64,000 bases of DNA from Schlegelella_A sp036496385 (GCA_036496385.1 DASXLD010000070.1:197844-261843); one strand, 5' to 3'. Positions 42,501 through 51,116 are shown, counted from the stretch's first letter. The notes: generated by a model from the letters alone, not told the origin. A program made the numbers and translations.

Positions 42501-42660
42501 GGCGATGGCCGCGACGCCGAAACCGGCGCGGGTGCCGCGCGAGATCGTCGCCGTCGCGGCGGTCGACGAGGGCCCGCTGGTGATGGTCGAGACCAAGAAA
42601 GACCTCGCGCAGGTCAAGCTGCCGTTCGAGACGACCGCCGAAGAAACGCAGGGCCTGTGA
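39523..42660 (+). CDS. rne: Ribonuclease E
   Basis: 1045 residues from the ATG at 39523, with AAGGAG upstream. The S1 RNA-binding domain lies at about 36-120, the RNase H-like and 5' sensor parts follow, and the metal-binding aspartates are D301 (DVNSARATRG) and D344 (VVDFIDME). The Zn-link cysteines are C402 and C405 (CPRC). The C-terminal half (about 560-1000) is disordered and very rich in Arg, Gly, Glu and Asp, with RGGRG-type blocks. It should bind RNA and degradosome partners. The enzyme starts mRNA decay and matures rRNA and tRNA at the inner membrane. It converges on nagZ. Confidence 0.96.
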   Translation: MKRMLINATQAEERRLAIVDGQKLMDFETEIEGREQRKGNIYKAVVTRVEPSLEACFVDYGEDRHGFLPFKEISKNYFRDGTDARTARIQDAIKDGDQLLVQVEKEERGNKGAALTTFVSLAGRYLVLMPNNPRGGGVSRRIEGEDREELKENLDQLEYPKGMSLIARTAGIGRSAPELQWDLNYLLKLWTAIDGAAKAGKGAFLIYQESSLVIRAIRDYFTADVGEILIDTDDIYEQAQQFMSHVMPETAHKVKRYRDDAALFSRFQIEHQIETAFSRTVNLPSGGAIVIDHTEALVSVDVNSARATRGSDIEETATRTNLEAADEIARQMRLRDLGGLIVVDFIDMEESKNRREVETRLRDALRSDRARVQFSSISKFGLLEMSRQRLRPALSEGSHITCPRCNGTGHIRDTESSALQILRMVQEESMKDNTAAVHVQVPVEVTSFLLNEKRTEITKIELKQRVTVLLVPNKNLETPNYRLERLRHDDPRLENLQASYTMVDEAEEEVGITRREKAKAKQEPVIKGILPETPAPQRVERPQAAQPAAAQTPRAQVAQRAPSAAAPQSAGKGFFAWVKSLFGTPAEEARAPALAALPAPTAAPGEPRGGRGDRGERGGRGGRGGRDGRDGRRGERSGDRATTTGEGQGRGGRRERAGTEASREGTEPREARNAGEGREGREGRGGRGERGERDRGERGDRNRTEARGEAGRGEGRREQRPPRGTDLPTAEAPAEAEAIQPAFIDTLPNAEAEESSETTSERQGGRRRRRGGRGRDRERDDTVGGERGAASAATEGYSDTMPIAPAADESASGEDRLRAANEDDRPATAGREGEQTAGAGESSEQRGEGARRRGRGRGGRDRGPRESAPFADSDAAAVDRDAATAEVADGPTRTDGGTRDPIVSVAAPQPLPEPGMGSSAADRADAWRPAAVSRPVPSETAASSALTVPRAEPMPLARAEPYALPIDSLAAVAESAGLQWVNSDAGKIEAAQAAMAATPKPARVPREIVAVAAVDEGPLVMVETKKDLAQVKLPFETTAEETQGL

Positions 42661-42675
42661 CGGCGGCCTGCCTGG

Positions 42676-42706
42676 GAGCGCCGCGGAGCTCGACCCTTCG
42701 GCGCTC
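42676..42706. terminator. Inverted repeat between rne and nagZ
   Basis: GAGCGCCG (42676-42683) and CGGCGCTC (42699-42706) form an 8-bp stem with a 15-base loop in the 60-base gap between the convergent genes. A short pyrimidine stretch follows on the plus strand. It could serve both directions; the evidence is modest. Confidence 0.4.
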
Positions 42707-42720
42707 GCTCCCTTTCAGGA

Positions 42721-43806
42721 CTACGGCAGCCGCTCGAGAGCGCGCTGATACGCCGGATCGTGCATCAGCTCGTCCCACGCGAGCGGGGCGGTCTGCGGCA
42801 ACAGAGCGAGACGACGCGACTCGCTGTCGGGATCTGCTCGCCAGTGGTCGGAGGCCTGCGCGGCGAGCAGGTCGTCGAGCAGCGCGTCCACTGCAGCGCC
42901 GCCGTCGACGGATTGATTGCACAACAGCACGAGATCGCAGCCGGCGGAGAGCGCGAGCGCGGCCGCTTCGGCATAAGTGACCTCGACGCCGCCGACGCGA
43001 CGCGCTCCGGCCATGCTCAGGTCGTCGCTGAAGACAGCGCCGTCGAAGCCGATCTGGACGCGCAGGATCTCGCGCAGCCAGCGCTCCGAGAACCCTGCGG
43101 GCTGGTCGTCGACCTTGGCGTAGATCACGTGCGCGGGCATCACGCTCGCCAGCGAGCCGGCGAGCCATTCGTACGGCCGCGCGTCGTCGCCGAGGATGCG
43201 CTCGAGCGGACGGTCGTCGACCGGGACGTCGACGTGGCTGTCGGCACGAACGAACCCGTGGCCGGGGAAATGCTTGCCGCAATTGCGCATCCCGGCCTGG
43301 AGCATGCCGTGCATCAGGCTCTGCGCGAGCACCGAGACGACGCGCGGATCGCGGTGGAAGGCACGGTCGCCGATGACGCTGCTCGCGCCGTGGTCGAGGT
43401 CGAGCACCGGCGCGAAGCTGAGGTCGACGCCGCACGCGCGGAGTTCGGCGCCGAGCACGTGACCGAGCGCCCGCGCCGCCTCGAGCGCGCGCATCGCGCC
43501 GGCGCCGCGGCCACCGCCGGCGTCGTCCATCCAGATCTCGCCGAGCGCCCGCATCGGCGCGAGCGCCGTGAAGCCATCGCTGCGGAAGCGCTGGACGCGA
43601 CCGCCTTCGTGGTCGACGCAGACGAGCAGGTCCGGGCGTAGAGCCTTCGCTTCGGCGACGAGCTCGACGAGCTGACGCCGGTCGCGCCAGTTGCGCGCGA
43701 ACAGAACCATGCCACCCGTCAGCGGGTGCGCGAGCCGACGGCGATCGTCGTTGTCGAGAGCGAGGCCGGCGACGTCGAGGACGACGGGGGCGTGGCGATA
43801 GCTCAT
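42721..43806 (-). CDS. nagZ: Beta-N-acetylhexosaminidase NagZ
   Basis: 361 residues from the ATG at 43806, which overlaps the acpS stop (ATGA). Glycoside hydrolase family 3: the KHFPGHG loop at 178-184 carries the acid/base histidine, and D261 in FSDDLSM is the nucleophile. It removes N-acetylglucosamine from peptidoglycan fragments in the cytoplasm during cell-wall recycling. It is the last gene of the long minus-strand block. Confidence 0.93.
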   Translation of the reverse strand: MSYRHAPVVLDVAGLALDNDDRRRLAHPLTGGMVLFARNWRDRRQLVELVAEAKALRPDLLVCVDHEGGRVQRFRSDGFTALAPMRALGEIWMDDAGGGRGAGAMRALEAARALGHVLGAELRACGVDLSFAPVLDLDHGASSVIGDRAFHRDPRVVSVLAQSLMHGMLQAGMRNCGKHFPGHGFVRADSHVDVPVDDRPLERILGDDARPYEWLAGSLASVMPAHVIYAKVDDQPAGFSERWLREILRVQIGFDGAVFSDDLSMAGARRVGGVEVTYAEAAALALSAGCDLVLLCNQSVDGGAAVDALLDDLLAAQASDHWRADPDSESRRLALLPQTAPLAWDELMHDPAYQRALERLP

Positions 43807-44204
43807 CGCGCGATCTCCTGTTCGACGACGACGAAGCTCGCCGCGTAGTCGACTTCGTCGGTGACGCTGACGTGGGCACGCAACCCGCGCGCTTCGAACC
43901 AGTCGGCGAGCGCGCCGTGGAGGCGGATTTCGGGCTTGCCGCTCGGCCGCTTGGCGATCTCGCAGCGGCGCCACGTCATCGGCATGCGCATGCCGAGGCC
44001 GATCGCCTTGGAGAATGCCTCCTTGGCGGAGAACCGCGTCGCCAGGTAGCGCACGCCGCGATCCTCGAATTGCGCGCGCCGTGCCCGGAACACCTCGATC
44101 TCGTGCGCGCCGAGGACACGTTCGGCGAAGGCGTCGCCGCGCCGCGCGAGCACGCCGCGAATGCGACGGACGTCGCAGATGTCGGTGCCGACACCGAAGA
44201 TCAT
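43803..44204 (-). CDS. acpS: Holo-[acyl-carrier-protein] synthase
   Basis: 133 residues from the ATG at 44204 (a GTG at 44210 is also possible). GVGTDICDVRRI holds the metal-binding aspartate and RFSAKEAFSKAIG the conserved glutamate and lysine. It attaches phosphopantetheine to acyl carrier protein, whose gene acpP lies 12.5 kb away in the same block. It follows pdxJ after 76 bases and overlaps nagZ. Confidence 0.93.
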   Translation of the reverse strand: MIFGVGTDICDVRRIRGVLARRGDAFAERVLGAHEIEVFRARRAQFEDRGVRYLATRFSAKEAFSKAIGLGMRMPMTWRRCEIAKRPSGKPEIRLHGALADWFEARGLRAHVSVTDEVDYAASFVVVEQEIAR

Positions 44205-44280
44205 CGCCACCCGCCCGGCCGGCCGAAGCACGCGGGGCGCCCTCGCGCCGGGCGGCGAACGACGACCACCTGGGCGCGCC

Positions 44281-45066
44281 TCATCGCGGCGCCGCCCGTT
44301 CGATGACGCTGCGATAGGCGCGGACGGTCTCGGCCATGCCGAGCTCGAGAGCGTCTGCGATCAAGGCGTGGCCGATCGAAACTTCGAGGACGGCCGGAAC
44401 CGTCGCCAGGAACGGGCCGAGATTGTCGCGGTTCAGGTCGTGCCCGGCATTGACGCCGAGGCCGAGACGCTGCGCCGCTTCGGCAGCGGCGCGAAACGAG
44501 GCGACGACTCGCGCCTGCTCGGCGGTGCCGAACGCAGCGGCGTACGGCTCGGTGTAGAGCTCGACGCGATCGGCGCCGACGGCGCGCGCCCCCGCCATCG
44601 CCTCGGGAACGGCGTCCATGAAGACGCTGACGCGAGCGCCGAGCGCGCGCGCTTCGGCGACGAGCGGCGCCAGGCGATCGCCTTCGCGCGCCAGGTTCCA
44701 GCCGTGGTCCGACGTCGCCTGCCCCGCCTCGTCGGGAACGAAGGTGCATTGCTGCGGGCGCAGCGACCGCAGCAGCGGCATCAGGTTGTGGAACGGATTG
44801 CCTTCGATGTTGAATTCGGCGCCGGGCCACTCGCGCAGCAGCGCGGCGAGCGCTTCGACGTCGCCGGTGCGGATGTGCCGCTGGTCCGGACGTGGATGCA
44901 CGGTGATGCCATGTGCGCCCGCCTCGAGCGCAATCCGCGACAGATCGACGACGCTCGGGATCGCGAGCGCACGCTGGTTGCGCAACAGCGCGATCTTGTT
45001 GACATTGACCGACAGCGCGGTCGTCGTGCGCCGCGCGTCCTGGCCCGAGGTGACGAGAGGATTCAT
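44281..45066 (-). CDS. pdxJ: Pyridoxine 5'-phosphate synthase
   Basis: 261 residues; the ATG at 45066 overlaps the recO stop (ATGA). The TIM-barrel protein has SVNVNKIALLRN, GAHGITVHPRPDQRHI, EFNIEGNP and GLGVNAGHDLN, the conserved blocks of PdxJ. It forms pyridoxine phosphate from deoxyxylulose phosphate and 3-amino-2-oxopropyl phosphate. The recO-pdxJ-acpS order is standard in proteobacteria. Confidence 0.95.
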   Translation of the reverse strand: MNPLVTSGQDARRTTTALSVNVNKIALLRNQRALAIPSVVDLSRIALEAGAHGITVHPRPDQRHIRTGDVEALAALLREWPGAEFNIEGNPFHNLMPLLRSLRPQQCTFVPDEAGQATSDHGWNLAREGDRLAPLVAEARALGARVSVFMDAVPEAMAGARAVGADRVELYTEPYAAAFGTAEQARVVASFRAAAEAAQRLGLGVNAGHDLNRDNLGPFLATVPAVLEVSIGHALIADALELGMAETVRAYRSVIERAAPR

Positions 45067-45848
45067 CGATCCAACGCCTGCGCCTCGATCATGACCTGGC
45101 GCGTGCGCAGCTGCGTGGAGCCGAGATGATAGTGAAGCTGCGTGCGCAGCAGCGGCCGCAGCTCGGCGAGCGCGTCGGCGGAGGCCCGCTGCAGCGCCCC
45201 GAGATCGCCGCCGGCGAGCGCTGCCTGCAGCGCGAGCAGCGTCGCGCCGCTCGCCGTCGCCTCGGCGCCGCCCTCGTCCTCGACGACGCCGGCGTCGGCG
45301 AGGACGAGGTAGCGCCGCGTCGCGACGACCGGTCGTCGTGACGCAGTCTCCGTCGCCAGCTCGGGCAGCAACCCGATCTCGCGCAGGAGGATGATCTCGA
45401 ACGCGCGCAGCGCCGCCTGCGTCGCCGCCTCGTCGGCGCGGCCGAGCGCGGCGATCGTCTCGCCGTAGATATCGAAGAGCTTCGGGTGCGGGTCGTGGCG
45501 GGCGAGCAGCTTCATGAGCAGCTCGTTGACGTAGAAGCCACTGAAGAGCGCCGGCCCGGTGAGCATCGCATGGCCCCCGGCCCAGTCGGCCGCGCGGAGC
45601 GCGTGCACCTCGCGCGACTCGTCGCCCGGGGACTCGCGGCCGAGCATGACGTGCAGGCGCTGGAACGGCAGCAGGACGCTGCGCAGCTGCGAGAACGGCC
45701 GCTTCGCCCCCTTTGCCGCGACGGCGATCCGCCCCTGCTCGCGCGTGAAGAGATCGAGGATGAGGCTCGACTCGCTCCAGTCGTAGTGGTGCAGGACGTA
45801 CGACTCCAGCGAGGCTTGACGGGCGGCGCGGCCGGCCATCGTCAGCAT
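45063..45848 (-). CDS. recO: DNA repair protein RecO
   Basis: 261 residues (ATG at 45848 or 45839). The N-terminal OB-fold starts ESYVLHHYDWSESSLILDLFTREQGRIAVAAKGAK. The C-terminal half is helical, with FYVNELLMKLLARHDPHPKLFDIY. It helps load RecA in the RecF pathway. It lies 27 bases after era. The C-terminal zinc cysteines found in some RecO proteins are absent, as is common in betaproteobacteria. Confidence 0.92.
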   Translation of the reverse strand: MLTMAGRAARQASLESYVLHHYDWSESSLILDLFTREQGRIAVAAKGAKRPFSQLRSVLLPFQRLHVMLGRESPGDESREVHALRAADWAGGHAMLTGPALFSGFYVNELLMKLLARHDPHPKLFDIYGETIAALGRADEAATQAALRAFEIILLREIGLLPELATETASRRPVVATRRYLVLADAGVVEDEGGAEATASGATLLALQAALAGGDLGALQRASADALAELRPLLRTQLHYHLGSTQLRTRQVMIEAQALDR

Positions 45849-45875
45849 CCGTGGGCGCTGCCGCAGCGCCGCCGG

Positions 45876-46754
45876 CTATTCATAGCCGTACGAGCGCAGG
45901 TGCGCATCGTCGTCGGCCCAGCCGCTCTTCACCTTGATCCAGAGCTCGAGGAAGACGCGCGCATCGAGCAGGCGCTCGAGCTCCTGGCGCGCCTCGGCAC
46001 CGATCCGCTTCAGCCGCTCGCCGCCGGCGCCGATGATCATGCCTTTGTGGGCGTCGCGCTCGACGACGATCGTGGCGGCGATCCGCCGCAGGCCGCCCTC
46101 CTCCTCGTAGCGGTCGATGACGACGGTCGACGTATACGGCAGCTCGTCGCCGGTGAGCCGGAACAGCTTCTCGCGGACGACCTCGGCGGCGAGAAAACGG
46201 TCGCTGCGGTCGGTGAGCGCGTCCTCCGGATAGAGCCAGGGCTGCTCCGGCAGGTAGGGCTCGATGATCGCGAGCAGCCGCTCGACGTCGGCTGGACGGG
46301 TCGCGCTCAACGGAACGTACTCGGCGAACGCTTCGCGCCGCTGCATCTGCTGCAGCCACGGCGCGAGGTCGGCGCGGCGGGCGACCAGGTCGAGCTTGTT
46401 GGCGACCAGCAGCACCGGCTTCGCGCGATCGACGAGCGCGAGCACTGCCGCGTCAGCCGCGCCGAACTTTCCCGCCTCGACCACCAGGAGCACGACGTCG
46501 ACGTCGGCAAGCGTGCCGGTGACGGCGCGGTTGAGCGAGCGGTTGAGCGCGGCGGCATGGCGGGTCTGAAACCCCGGCGTGTCGACGAAGACGAATTGGC
46601 TCGAGCCGACGGTGCGGACTCCGGTGATCCGATGCCGCGTCGTCTGCGCCTTGTTGGAGGTGATGCTGATCTTCTGCGCGACGAGGGCGTTGATCAGGGT
46701 CGACTTGCCGACGTTCGGACGGCCGACGATCGCGACCAGCCCGCACCGGGTCAT
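45876..46754 (-). CDS. era: GTPase Era
   Basis: 292 residues. The G1 loop GRPNVGKS is at 11-18, G3 is DTPGFQT and G4 NKLD; the C-terminal KH domain contains DAHKGMIIGAGGERLKRIG. It binds 16S rRNA and assists 30S maturation. It starts 3 bases after the rnc stop, and the rnc-era-recO order is the classical operon. Confidence 0.95.
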   Translation of the reverse strand: MTRCGLVAIVGRPNVGKSTLINALVAQKISITSNKAQTTRHRITGVRTVGSSQFVFVDTPGFQTRHAAALNRSLNRAVTGTLADVDVVLLVVEAGKFGAADAAVLALVDRAKPVLLVANKLDLVARRADLAPWLQQMQRREAFAEYVPLSATRPADVERLLAIIEPYLPEQPWLYPEDALTDRSDRFLAAEVVREKLFRLTGDELPYTSTVVIDRYEEEGGLRRIAATIVVERDAHKGMIIGAGGERLKRIGAEARQELERLLDARVFLELWIKVKSGWADDDAHLRSYGYE

Positions 46755-46757
46755 GGC

Positions 46758-47462
46758 TCAGGATCGCAGCGGACTACCGGGCTCGTCGCTCGCGCGCAGG
46801 GCGTCGAGCATGCGCCGAGCGGCGGCCTGCTCGGCGGCGCGGCGCGACTTGCCCTCGCCGGTTTCCTGCAGGCTGAGCGCGGGAACCGCGCACTCGACCT
46901 CGAACGTCTGCGCGTGCGCCTGGCCGCGCGTCGCCAGGATGCGATAGCTCGGCACCGGAATCCGGCGCGCCTGCAGCCACTCCTGCAGCTCGGTCTTGGC
47001 ATCCTTCGCCCAGTTGCCGACCTCGGTCGTCTCGACGACCTCGCCGAACAAACTGTGCACCAGTACGCGCGCGGCCTGCAGGCCGCCGTCGAGGAAGGTC
47101 GCGCCGATCAGCGCCTCGAGCGCGTCGGCGAGGATCGACGAGCGCATCGCGCCACCGCCGCGCGCCTCGCCCTCGCCCAGCCGGAGCGACTCGGGCAGGC
47201 CGAGCTGGAGCGCCGCGCGGAACAGGCTGTCCTCACGGACGAGATGGGCGCGCACGCGCGTCAGGTCCCCCTCGTCGGAGTCGCCGAGGCGGTCGAACAG
47301 CAGGCTCGAGACGACCAGGCTGAGAACAGCGTCGCCGAGGAATTCGAGGCGCTCGTTGTGGTCGGCGCCGAAGCTGCGGTGGGTGAGCGCCCGTTCCAGG
47401 AGCGTCGGGTCGCCGAACCGATGGCCGATGCGCTGCTGCAGAGCGACGAGGCGGGAATCCAT
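46758..47462 (-). CDS. rnc: Ribonuclease III
   Basis: 234 residues. The catalytic signature NERLEFLGD is at 36-44, the second acidic site is in DALEALIGATFLDGG, and the C-terminal double-stranded RNA-binding domain spans about 155-225. It cuts double-stranded RNA, including rRNA precursors. It is followed at once by era. Confidence 0.95.
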   Translation of the reverse strand: MDSRLVALQQRIGHRFGDPTLLERALTHRSFGADHNERLEFLGDAVLSLVVSSLLFDRLGDSDEGDLTRVRAHLVREDSLFRAALQLGLPESLRLGEGEARGGGAMRSSILADALEALIGATFLDGGLQAARVLVHSLFGEVVETTEVGNWAKDAKTELQEWLQARRIPVPSYRILATRGQAHAQTFEVECAVPALSLQETGEGKSRRAAEQAAARRMLDALRASDEPGSPLRS

Positions 47463-47504
47463 GCGTGAGAGACGGCTCCGATCGGAAGACAGCGGGCCGT
47501 GAGG

Positions 47505-47870
47505 TTAGTTCGACCGGCCCTCGAACTTGATGAGAAGGAAAACGGGCTTCACGAGTTCCACTTCCTTGTCGTACGCGAAGGATACGACCACCTTGTCGTT
47601 CTCCTTGGTGATGATGAGGTCCCTGCCGGTGATCGAGACGATCGAGTACTCGATGTCCTTCTGCTTCTCGAACGCCGACCGGATATCGGCCACCGTCGAC
47701 CCCTCGGAGGCGACCTTGTTCACCGTCCGCTTGATCGTGAAGTACTCGTTCAGGGCGGGCAGCACCCGCATGCCGATGAGCGCCACGAAGCCGATGACGA
47801 CGGCCCAGAACAGCAGCCCGAACAGGGTGACGCCGCGCTGGCGCCTCGCTTTGTCGACCTCGCCGATCAT
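47505..47870 (-). CDS. DUF4845 membrane-anchored small protein
   Basis: 121 residues from the ATG at 47870. A basic N-terminus (KARRQRG) is followed by one hydrophobic helix (about 15-36) that looks like a type IV pilin start (GVTLFGLLFWAV), then a small mixed domain ending in FLLIKFEGRSN. The family always lies between lepB and rnc in betaproteobacteria. Its function is unknown. Confidence 0.88.
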   Translation of the reverse strand: MIGEVDKARRQRGVTLFGLLFWAVVIGFVALIGMRVLPALNEYFTIKRTVNKVASEGSTVADIRSAFEKQKDIEYSIVSITGRDLIITKENDKVVVSFAYDKEVELVKPVFLLIKFEGRSN

Positions 47871-47905
47871 CCGCCTTCCTGTCCTTCCCTCTGCGAGAGT
47901 GCCGC

Positions 47906-48883
47906 CTACCGGAACGACCCGATCCGCTTCAGATCGCCGAAGTTCATCCAGATGAAGAATGCCTTGCCGACGATGTTCTGGTCGGGGACGAAGCCCCAGT
48001 AGCGCGAGTCGAGCGAGTTGTCGCGGTTGTCGCCCATCATGAAATAGTTGCCGGCCGGCACCTTGCAGGTGACGCCCTCGGCACTGTAGCGGCAGTTTTC
48101 GCGGAAAGGAAACTGATTGTCCTCCTGGCTTTTCCAAAACTGCGTGGACTGAGGATTAATGAGGATACCGTGCTCGACGCTGCCGAGCGTCTCCTTGAAC
48201 TCGGGGGCGTAACGACGTGCTTCCTCGTCATAGAACCCCGGCGGCGGCAGCGGCTCGGCCGCCACCCTCTGGCCGTTGATGAACAGCTGCTGGTTGACGA
48301 ACGAAACCTCGTCTCCCGGCACGCCGACGACACGCTTGATGTAGTCGGTGCTGGGGTCCTTGGGAAAACGAAAGACCATGACATCGCCGCGCTCGGGGTC
48401 GTGATTGGCGATGATCTTCTTGTTGATCACCGGCAACCGGATGCCGTAGTGATACTTGTTCACCAGGATCAGGTCCCCGACCAGCAGCGTCGGCATCATC
48501 GATCCGGACGGGATCTTGAACGGCTCGAACAGGAACGAGCGAAGCAGGAAGACGACGAGGATCACCGGGAACAGGCCGGCCGTCCAGTCGAGCCACCACG
48601 GTTGCAGCAAAAGCGCCTGGCGCGTCGCCGCGACGTTGTCGTCGACGCGCGTGATCCCTTGGCGCGCGAGCTGCTCGCGCCTAGCCGCGTCCTGTTGCTC
48701 GAAGGTGGCGACCGCGGCAAGGCGTCGCGGCGCGAAGTAGAAGCGCTCGGCCAGCCAATAGAGGAACGTGACGACCGTGAGGACGAAGAGGAGCAGCGAG
48801 AAGTTGCCCGACCAGCGGTTGAAGTACCAGCCGAGCCCGAATGCGGCCAGGCAGGCGTAGAGCACGGCAGTGAGCAAGCCCAT
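47906..48883 (-). CDS. lepB: Signal peptidase I
   Basis: 325 residues. The ATG at 48883 shares one base with the lepA stop (TGATG); a TTG just before it is also in frame. Three membrane helices are visible (about 2-20, 28-46 and 103-119). The catalytic pair is S128 in IPSGSMMPTL and K183 in DYIKRVVG, and MGDNRDNSLDSR closes the domain. It removes signal peptides on the periplasmic face of the inner membrane. Confidence 0.95.
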   Translation of the reverse strand: MGLLTAVLYACLAAFGLGWYFNRWSGNFSLLLFVLTVVTFLYWLAERFYFAPRRLAAVATFEQQDAARREQLARQGITRVDDNVAATRQALLLQPWWLDWTAGLFPVILVVFLLRSFLFEPFKIPSGSMMPTLLVGDLILVNKYHYGIRLPVINKKIIANHDPERGDVMVFRFPKDPSTDYIKRVVGVPGDEVSFVNQQLFINGQRVAAEPLPPPGFYDEEARRYAPEFKETLGSVEHGILINPQSTQFWKSQEDNQFPFRENCRYSAEGVTCKVPAGNYFMMGDNRDNSLDSRYWGFVPDQNIVGKAFFIWMNFGDLKRIGSFR

Positions 48884-50691
48884 CAATCGTCCACTTGGAG
48901 TATGGCCAGGAACGCCTCCTGCGGCACCTCGACGGAGCCGATCTGCTTCATGCGCTTCTTGCCGGCCTTTTGTTTTTCAAGCAGCTTTTTCTTGCGAGTG
49001 ATGTCGCCGCCGTAGCACTTGGCGATCACGTTCTTGCGCAGTGCCTTGATTGTCTCACGCGCGATGATGTTCGCGCCGATCGCCGCCTGCACGGCGACGT
49101 CGTACATCTGGCGCGCGATGAGCTTGCGCATCTTGGCGACGATCGCGCGGGCGCGAAACTGCGACTGGCTGCGATGGAGGATGATCGCCAGCGCATCGAC
49201 CGTTTCGCCATTCAGCAGGATGTCGACCTTGACAACGTCGGCCGCGCGGTACTCCTTGAACTCGTAGTCCATCGACGCGTAGCCGCGCGAGACGCTCTTC
49301 AACTTGTCGAAGAAGTCGAGCACGATCTCGGCCAGCGGCATCTCGTACGTGAGCAGCACCTGGCGGCCGTGGTAGGCCATGTTGATCTGGTTGCCGCGCT
49401 TCAGGTTGGCGAGCGTCATCACCGGGCCGACGTGCTCCTGCGGCATGTAGAGCCGCACGGTGACGATCGGCTCGCGGATCTCGGCGATGCGGCCGAGATC
49501 GGGCATCCGGGACGGGTTCTCGACCTTGAGCACCTCGCCGTTGTTGAGCTGGATCTCGTAGACGACCGAGGGCGCGGTCGTGATCAGGTCCTGGTCGAAC
49601 TCGCGCTCGAGCCGTTCCTGGACGATCTCCATGTGGAGCAGGCCGAGGAAGCCGCAGCGAAAACCGAAGCCGAGCGCCTGGCTCACCTCCGGCTCGTAAC
49701 GCAGCGACGAGTCGTTGAGCTTGAGCTTCTCGAGCGCGTCGCGCAGCTGGTCGTACTCGCTCGCCTCGGTCGGGTAGAGGCCGGCGAAGACCTGCGGCTG
49801 GATCTCCTTGAAGCCGGGCAGCGGCTCGGTCGCGACGCCGGCGTTGTTCGGCAGCTTCTTCTCCAGCGTGATCGTGTCGCCGACGCGCGCCGCCTGCAGC
49901 TCCTTGACGCCGGCGATGAGAAAGCCCACCTCGCCTGCCGACAGCTCGTTGCGCGCGACCGCCTTGGGGGTGAAGACGCCGAGCTGGTCGGCGCTGTAGA
50001 CGGCGTCGCTCGCCATCATGCGGATCCGGTCGCCGCGGGCGACGCGGCCGTCGACGACGCGCACGAGCATGACGACGCCGACGTAGTTGTCGAACCAGGA
50101 GTCGACGATCATCGCCCTGAGCGGCGCCTCGGGATCGCCTCGCGGAGCGGGCATGCGGTGGACGACCGCCTCGAGGATCTCGTCGATGCCCTCGCCCGTC
50201 TTGGCGCTGCACGGGATCGCGTCGTCGGCGTCGATGCCGATGACGTCCTCGATCTCGGCACGCGCTCGCTCCGGGTCCGCCTGCGGCAGATCCATCTTGT
50301 TGAGCACCGGCACGACCTCGACGCCGAGGTCGAGCGCGGTGTAGCAGTTCGCGACCGTCTGCGCCTCGACGCCCTGGCTCGCGTCGACGACCAGCAACGC
50401 CCCCTCACAGGCCGAGAGCGATCGGCTCACCTCGTAGGAGAAGTCGACGTGCCCGGGAGTGTCGATCAGGTTGAGTTGGTAGATGCGGCCGTCGCGTGCC
50501 GTGTACTCGAGGGCCGCGGTCTGCGCTTTGATCGTGATACCGCGCTCGCGCTCGATGTCCATCGAGTCGAGCACCTGCGCCTCCATCTCCCGATCGGACA
50601 GGCCGCCGCAGCGCTGGATCAGTCGATCGGCGAGCGTCGACTTGCCGTGGTCGATGTGGGCGATGATTGAAAAATTGCGGATCTGATCCAT
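48883..50691 (-). CDS. lepA: Elongation factor 4 (LepA)
   Basis: 602 residues from the ATG at 50691; a GTG at 50697 adds two. The G1 loop is in AHIDHGKST, G2/G3 in RGITIKAQ and DTPGHVDF, and G4 in NKMDL. The LepA C-terminal domain with GYASMDYEFKEYR and the terminal basic helix KKRMKQIG are present. It is a ribosome-bound GTPase that influences initiation and assembly of 30S subunits. It is the first gene after the degP terminator and is translationally coupled to lepB. Confidence 0.96.
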   Translation of the reverse strand: MDQIRNFSIIAHIDHGKSTLADRLIQRCGGLSDREMEAQVLDSMDIERERGITIKAQTAALEYTARDGRIYQLNLIDTPGHVDFSYEVSRSLSACEGALLVVDASQGVEAQTVANCYTALDLGVEVVPVLNKMDLPQADPERARAEIEDVIGIDADDAIPCSAKTGEGIDEILEAVVHRMPAPRGDPEAPLRAMIVDSWFDNYVGVVMLVRVVDGRVARGDRIRMMASDAVYSADQLGVFTPKAVARNELSAGEVGFLIAGVKELQAARVGDTITLEKKLPNNAGVATEPLPGFKEIQPQVFAGLYPTEASEYDQLRDALEKLKLNDSSLRYEPEVSQALGFGFRCGFLGLLHMEIVQERLEREFDQDLITTAPSVVYEIQLNNGEVLKVENPSRMPDLGRIAEIREPIVTVRLYMPQEHVGPVMTLANLKRGNQINMAYHGRQVLLTYEMPLAEIVLDFFDKLKSVSRGYASMDYEFKEYRAADVVKVDILLNGETVDALAIILHRSQSQFRARAIVAKMRKLIARQMYDVAVQAAIGANIIARETIKALRKNVIAKCYGGDITRKKKLLEKQKAGKKRMKQIGSVEVPQEAFLAILQVDD

Positions 50692-50805
50692 GCTCACGGC
50701 GGCGAGGCATCGCGCTCGCCGTTCGAAGACACGAAGGTCTCGCTCGCCGCCCGCTGCAACCCCGGTAGCGTCGATTTCAGGCGTCCGAGGCGGCGCTCAG
50801 AGGGG

Positions 50806-50843
50806 ACAAAAAAAAGGCACGTCGAAGAGATGACGCGCCTTCC
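50806..50843 (-). terminator. Intrinsic terminator downstream of degP
   Basis: On the minus strand AAGGCGCGTC and GACGTGCCTT form a 10-bp stem with one mismatch and an 8-base loop, followed by a run of eight T (50815-50808). This is a textbook Rho-independent terminator. It would end the fab/rpoE/degP transcription unit before lepA. Confidence 0.8.
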
Positions 50844-50886
50844 AACAAAACGTATGGCAACTGCTTGTTGGGACTTCATTGTATGC

Positions 50887-50919
50887 AAAAGCCCCCTCCG
50901 CAAAGCCCTGCGGGGCCTT
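50887..50919 (-). terminator. Possible second terminator hairpin before lepA
   Basis: On the minus strand AAGGCCCC (50919-50912) pairs with GGGGGCTT (50896-50889) with one mismatch, and TTTT follows. It lies upstream of the stronger terminator, so the two could work in tandem. The stem and T-run are modest. Confidence 0.35.
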
Positions 50920-50953
50920 GATTTCTCTACGTTGCAGGCCGCCAACAGCAATT

Positions 50954-50988
50954 CTATCCACAGATTATTCACAAAGGCTTGTGGACGT
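50954..50988. other. Cluster of DnaA-box-like sequences
   Basis: CTATCCACA (50954-50962) matches the TTATCCACA box in 8 of 9 bases. TTATTCACA (50965-50973) fits the TTATNCACA consensus fully. A weaker TGTGGACGT (50980-50988) lies on the other strand. They fall in a patch that is clearly less GC-rich than its surroundings, between degP and lepA. The gene context is not that of oriC. Confidence 0.5.
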
Positions 50989-51116
50989 CCTGGGGGCAAT
51001 TCCGGGCCCGAAACCGGCTCGGGTTCCGGGCTGACCGTGCGGCGCGCGTCTCTATTAGGGAGAGGGGCTCGAGGTCATGCGAAGACAAGGATGTTTGCGT
51101 GGGCACACACTCATTC

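Noticed and set aside
50840..51000. Replication origin
   Set aside because: DnaA-box-like sequences are present, but there is no dnaA, dnaN, gidA or parAB nearby and too few boxes; a regulatory or titration site is more likely.
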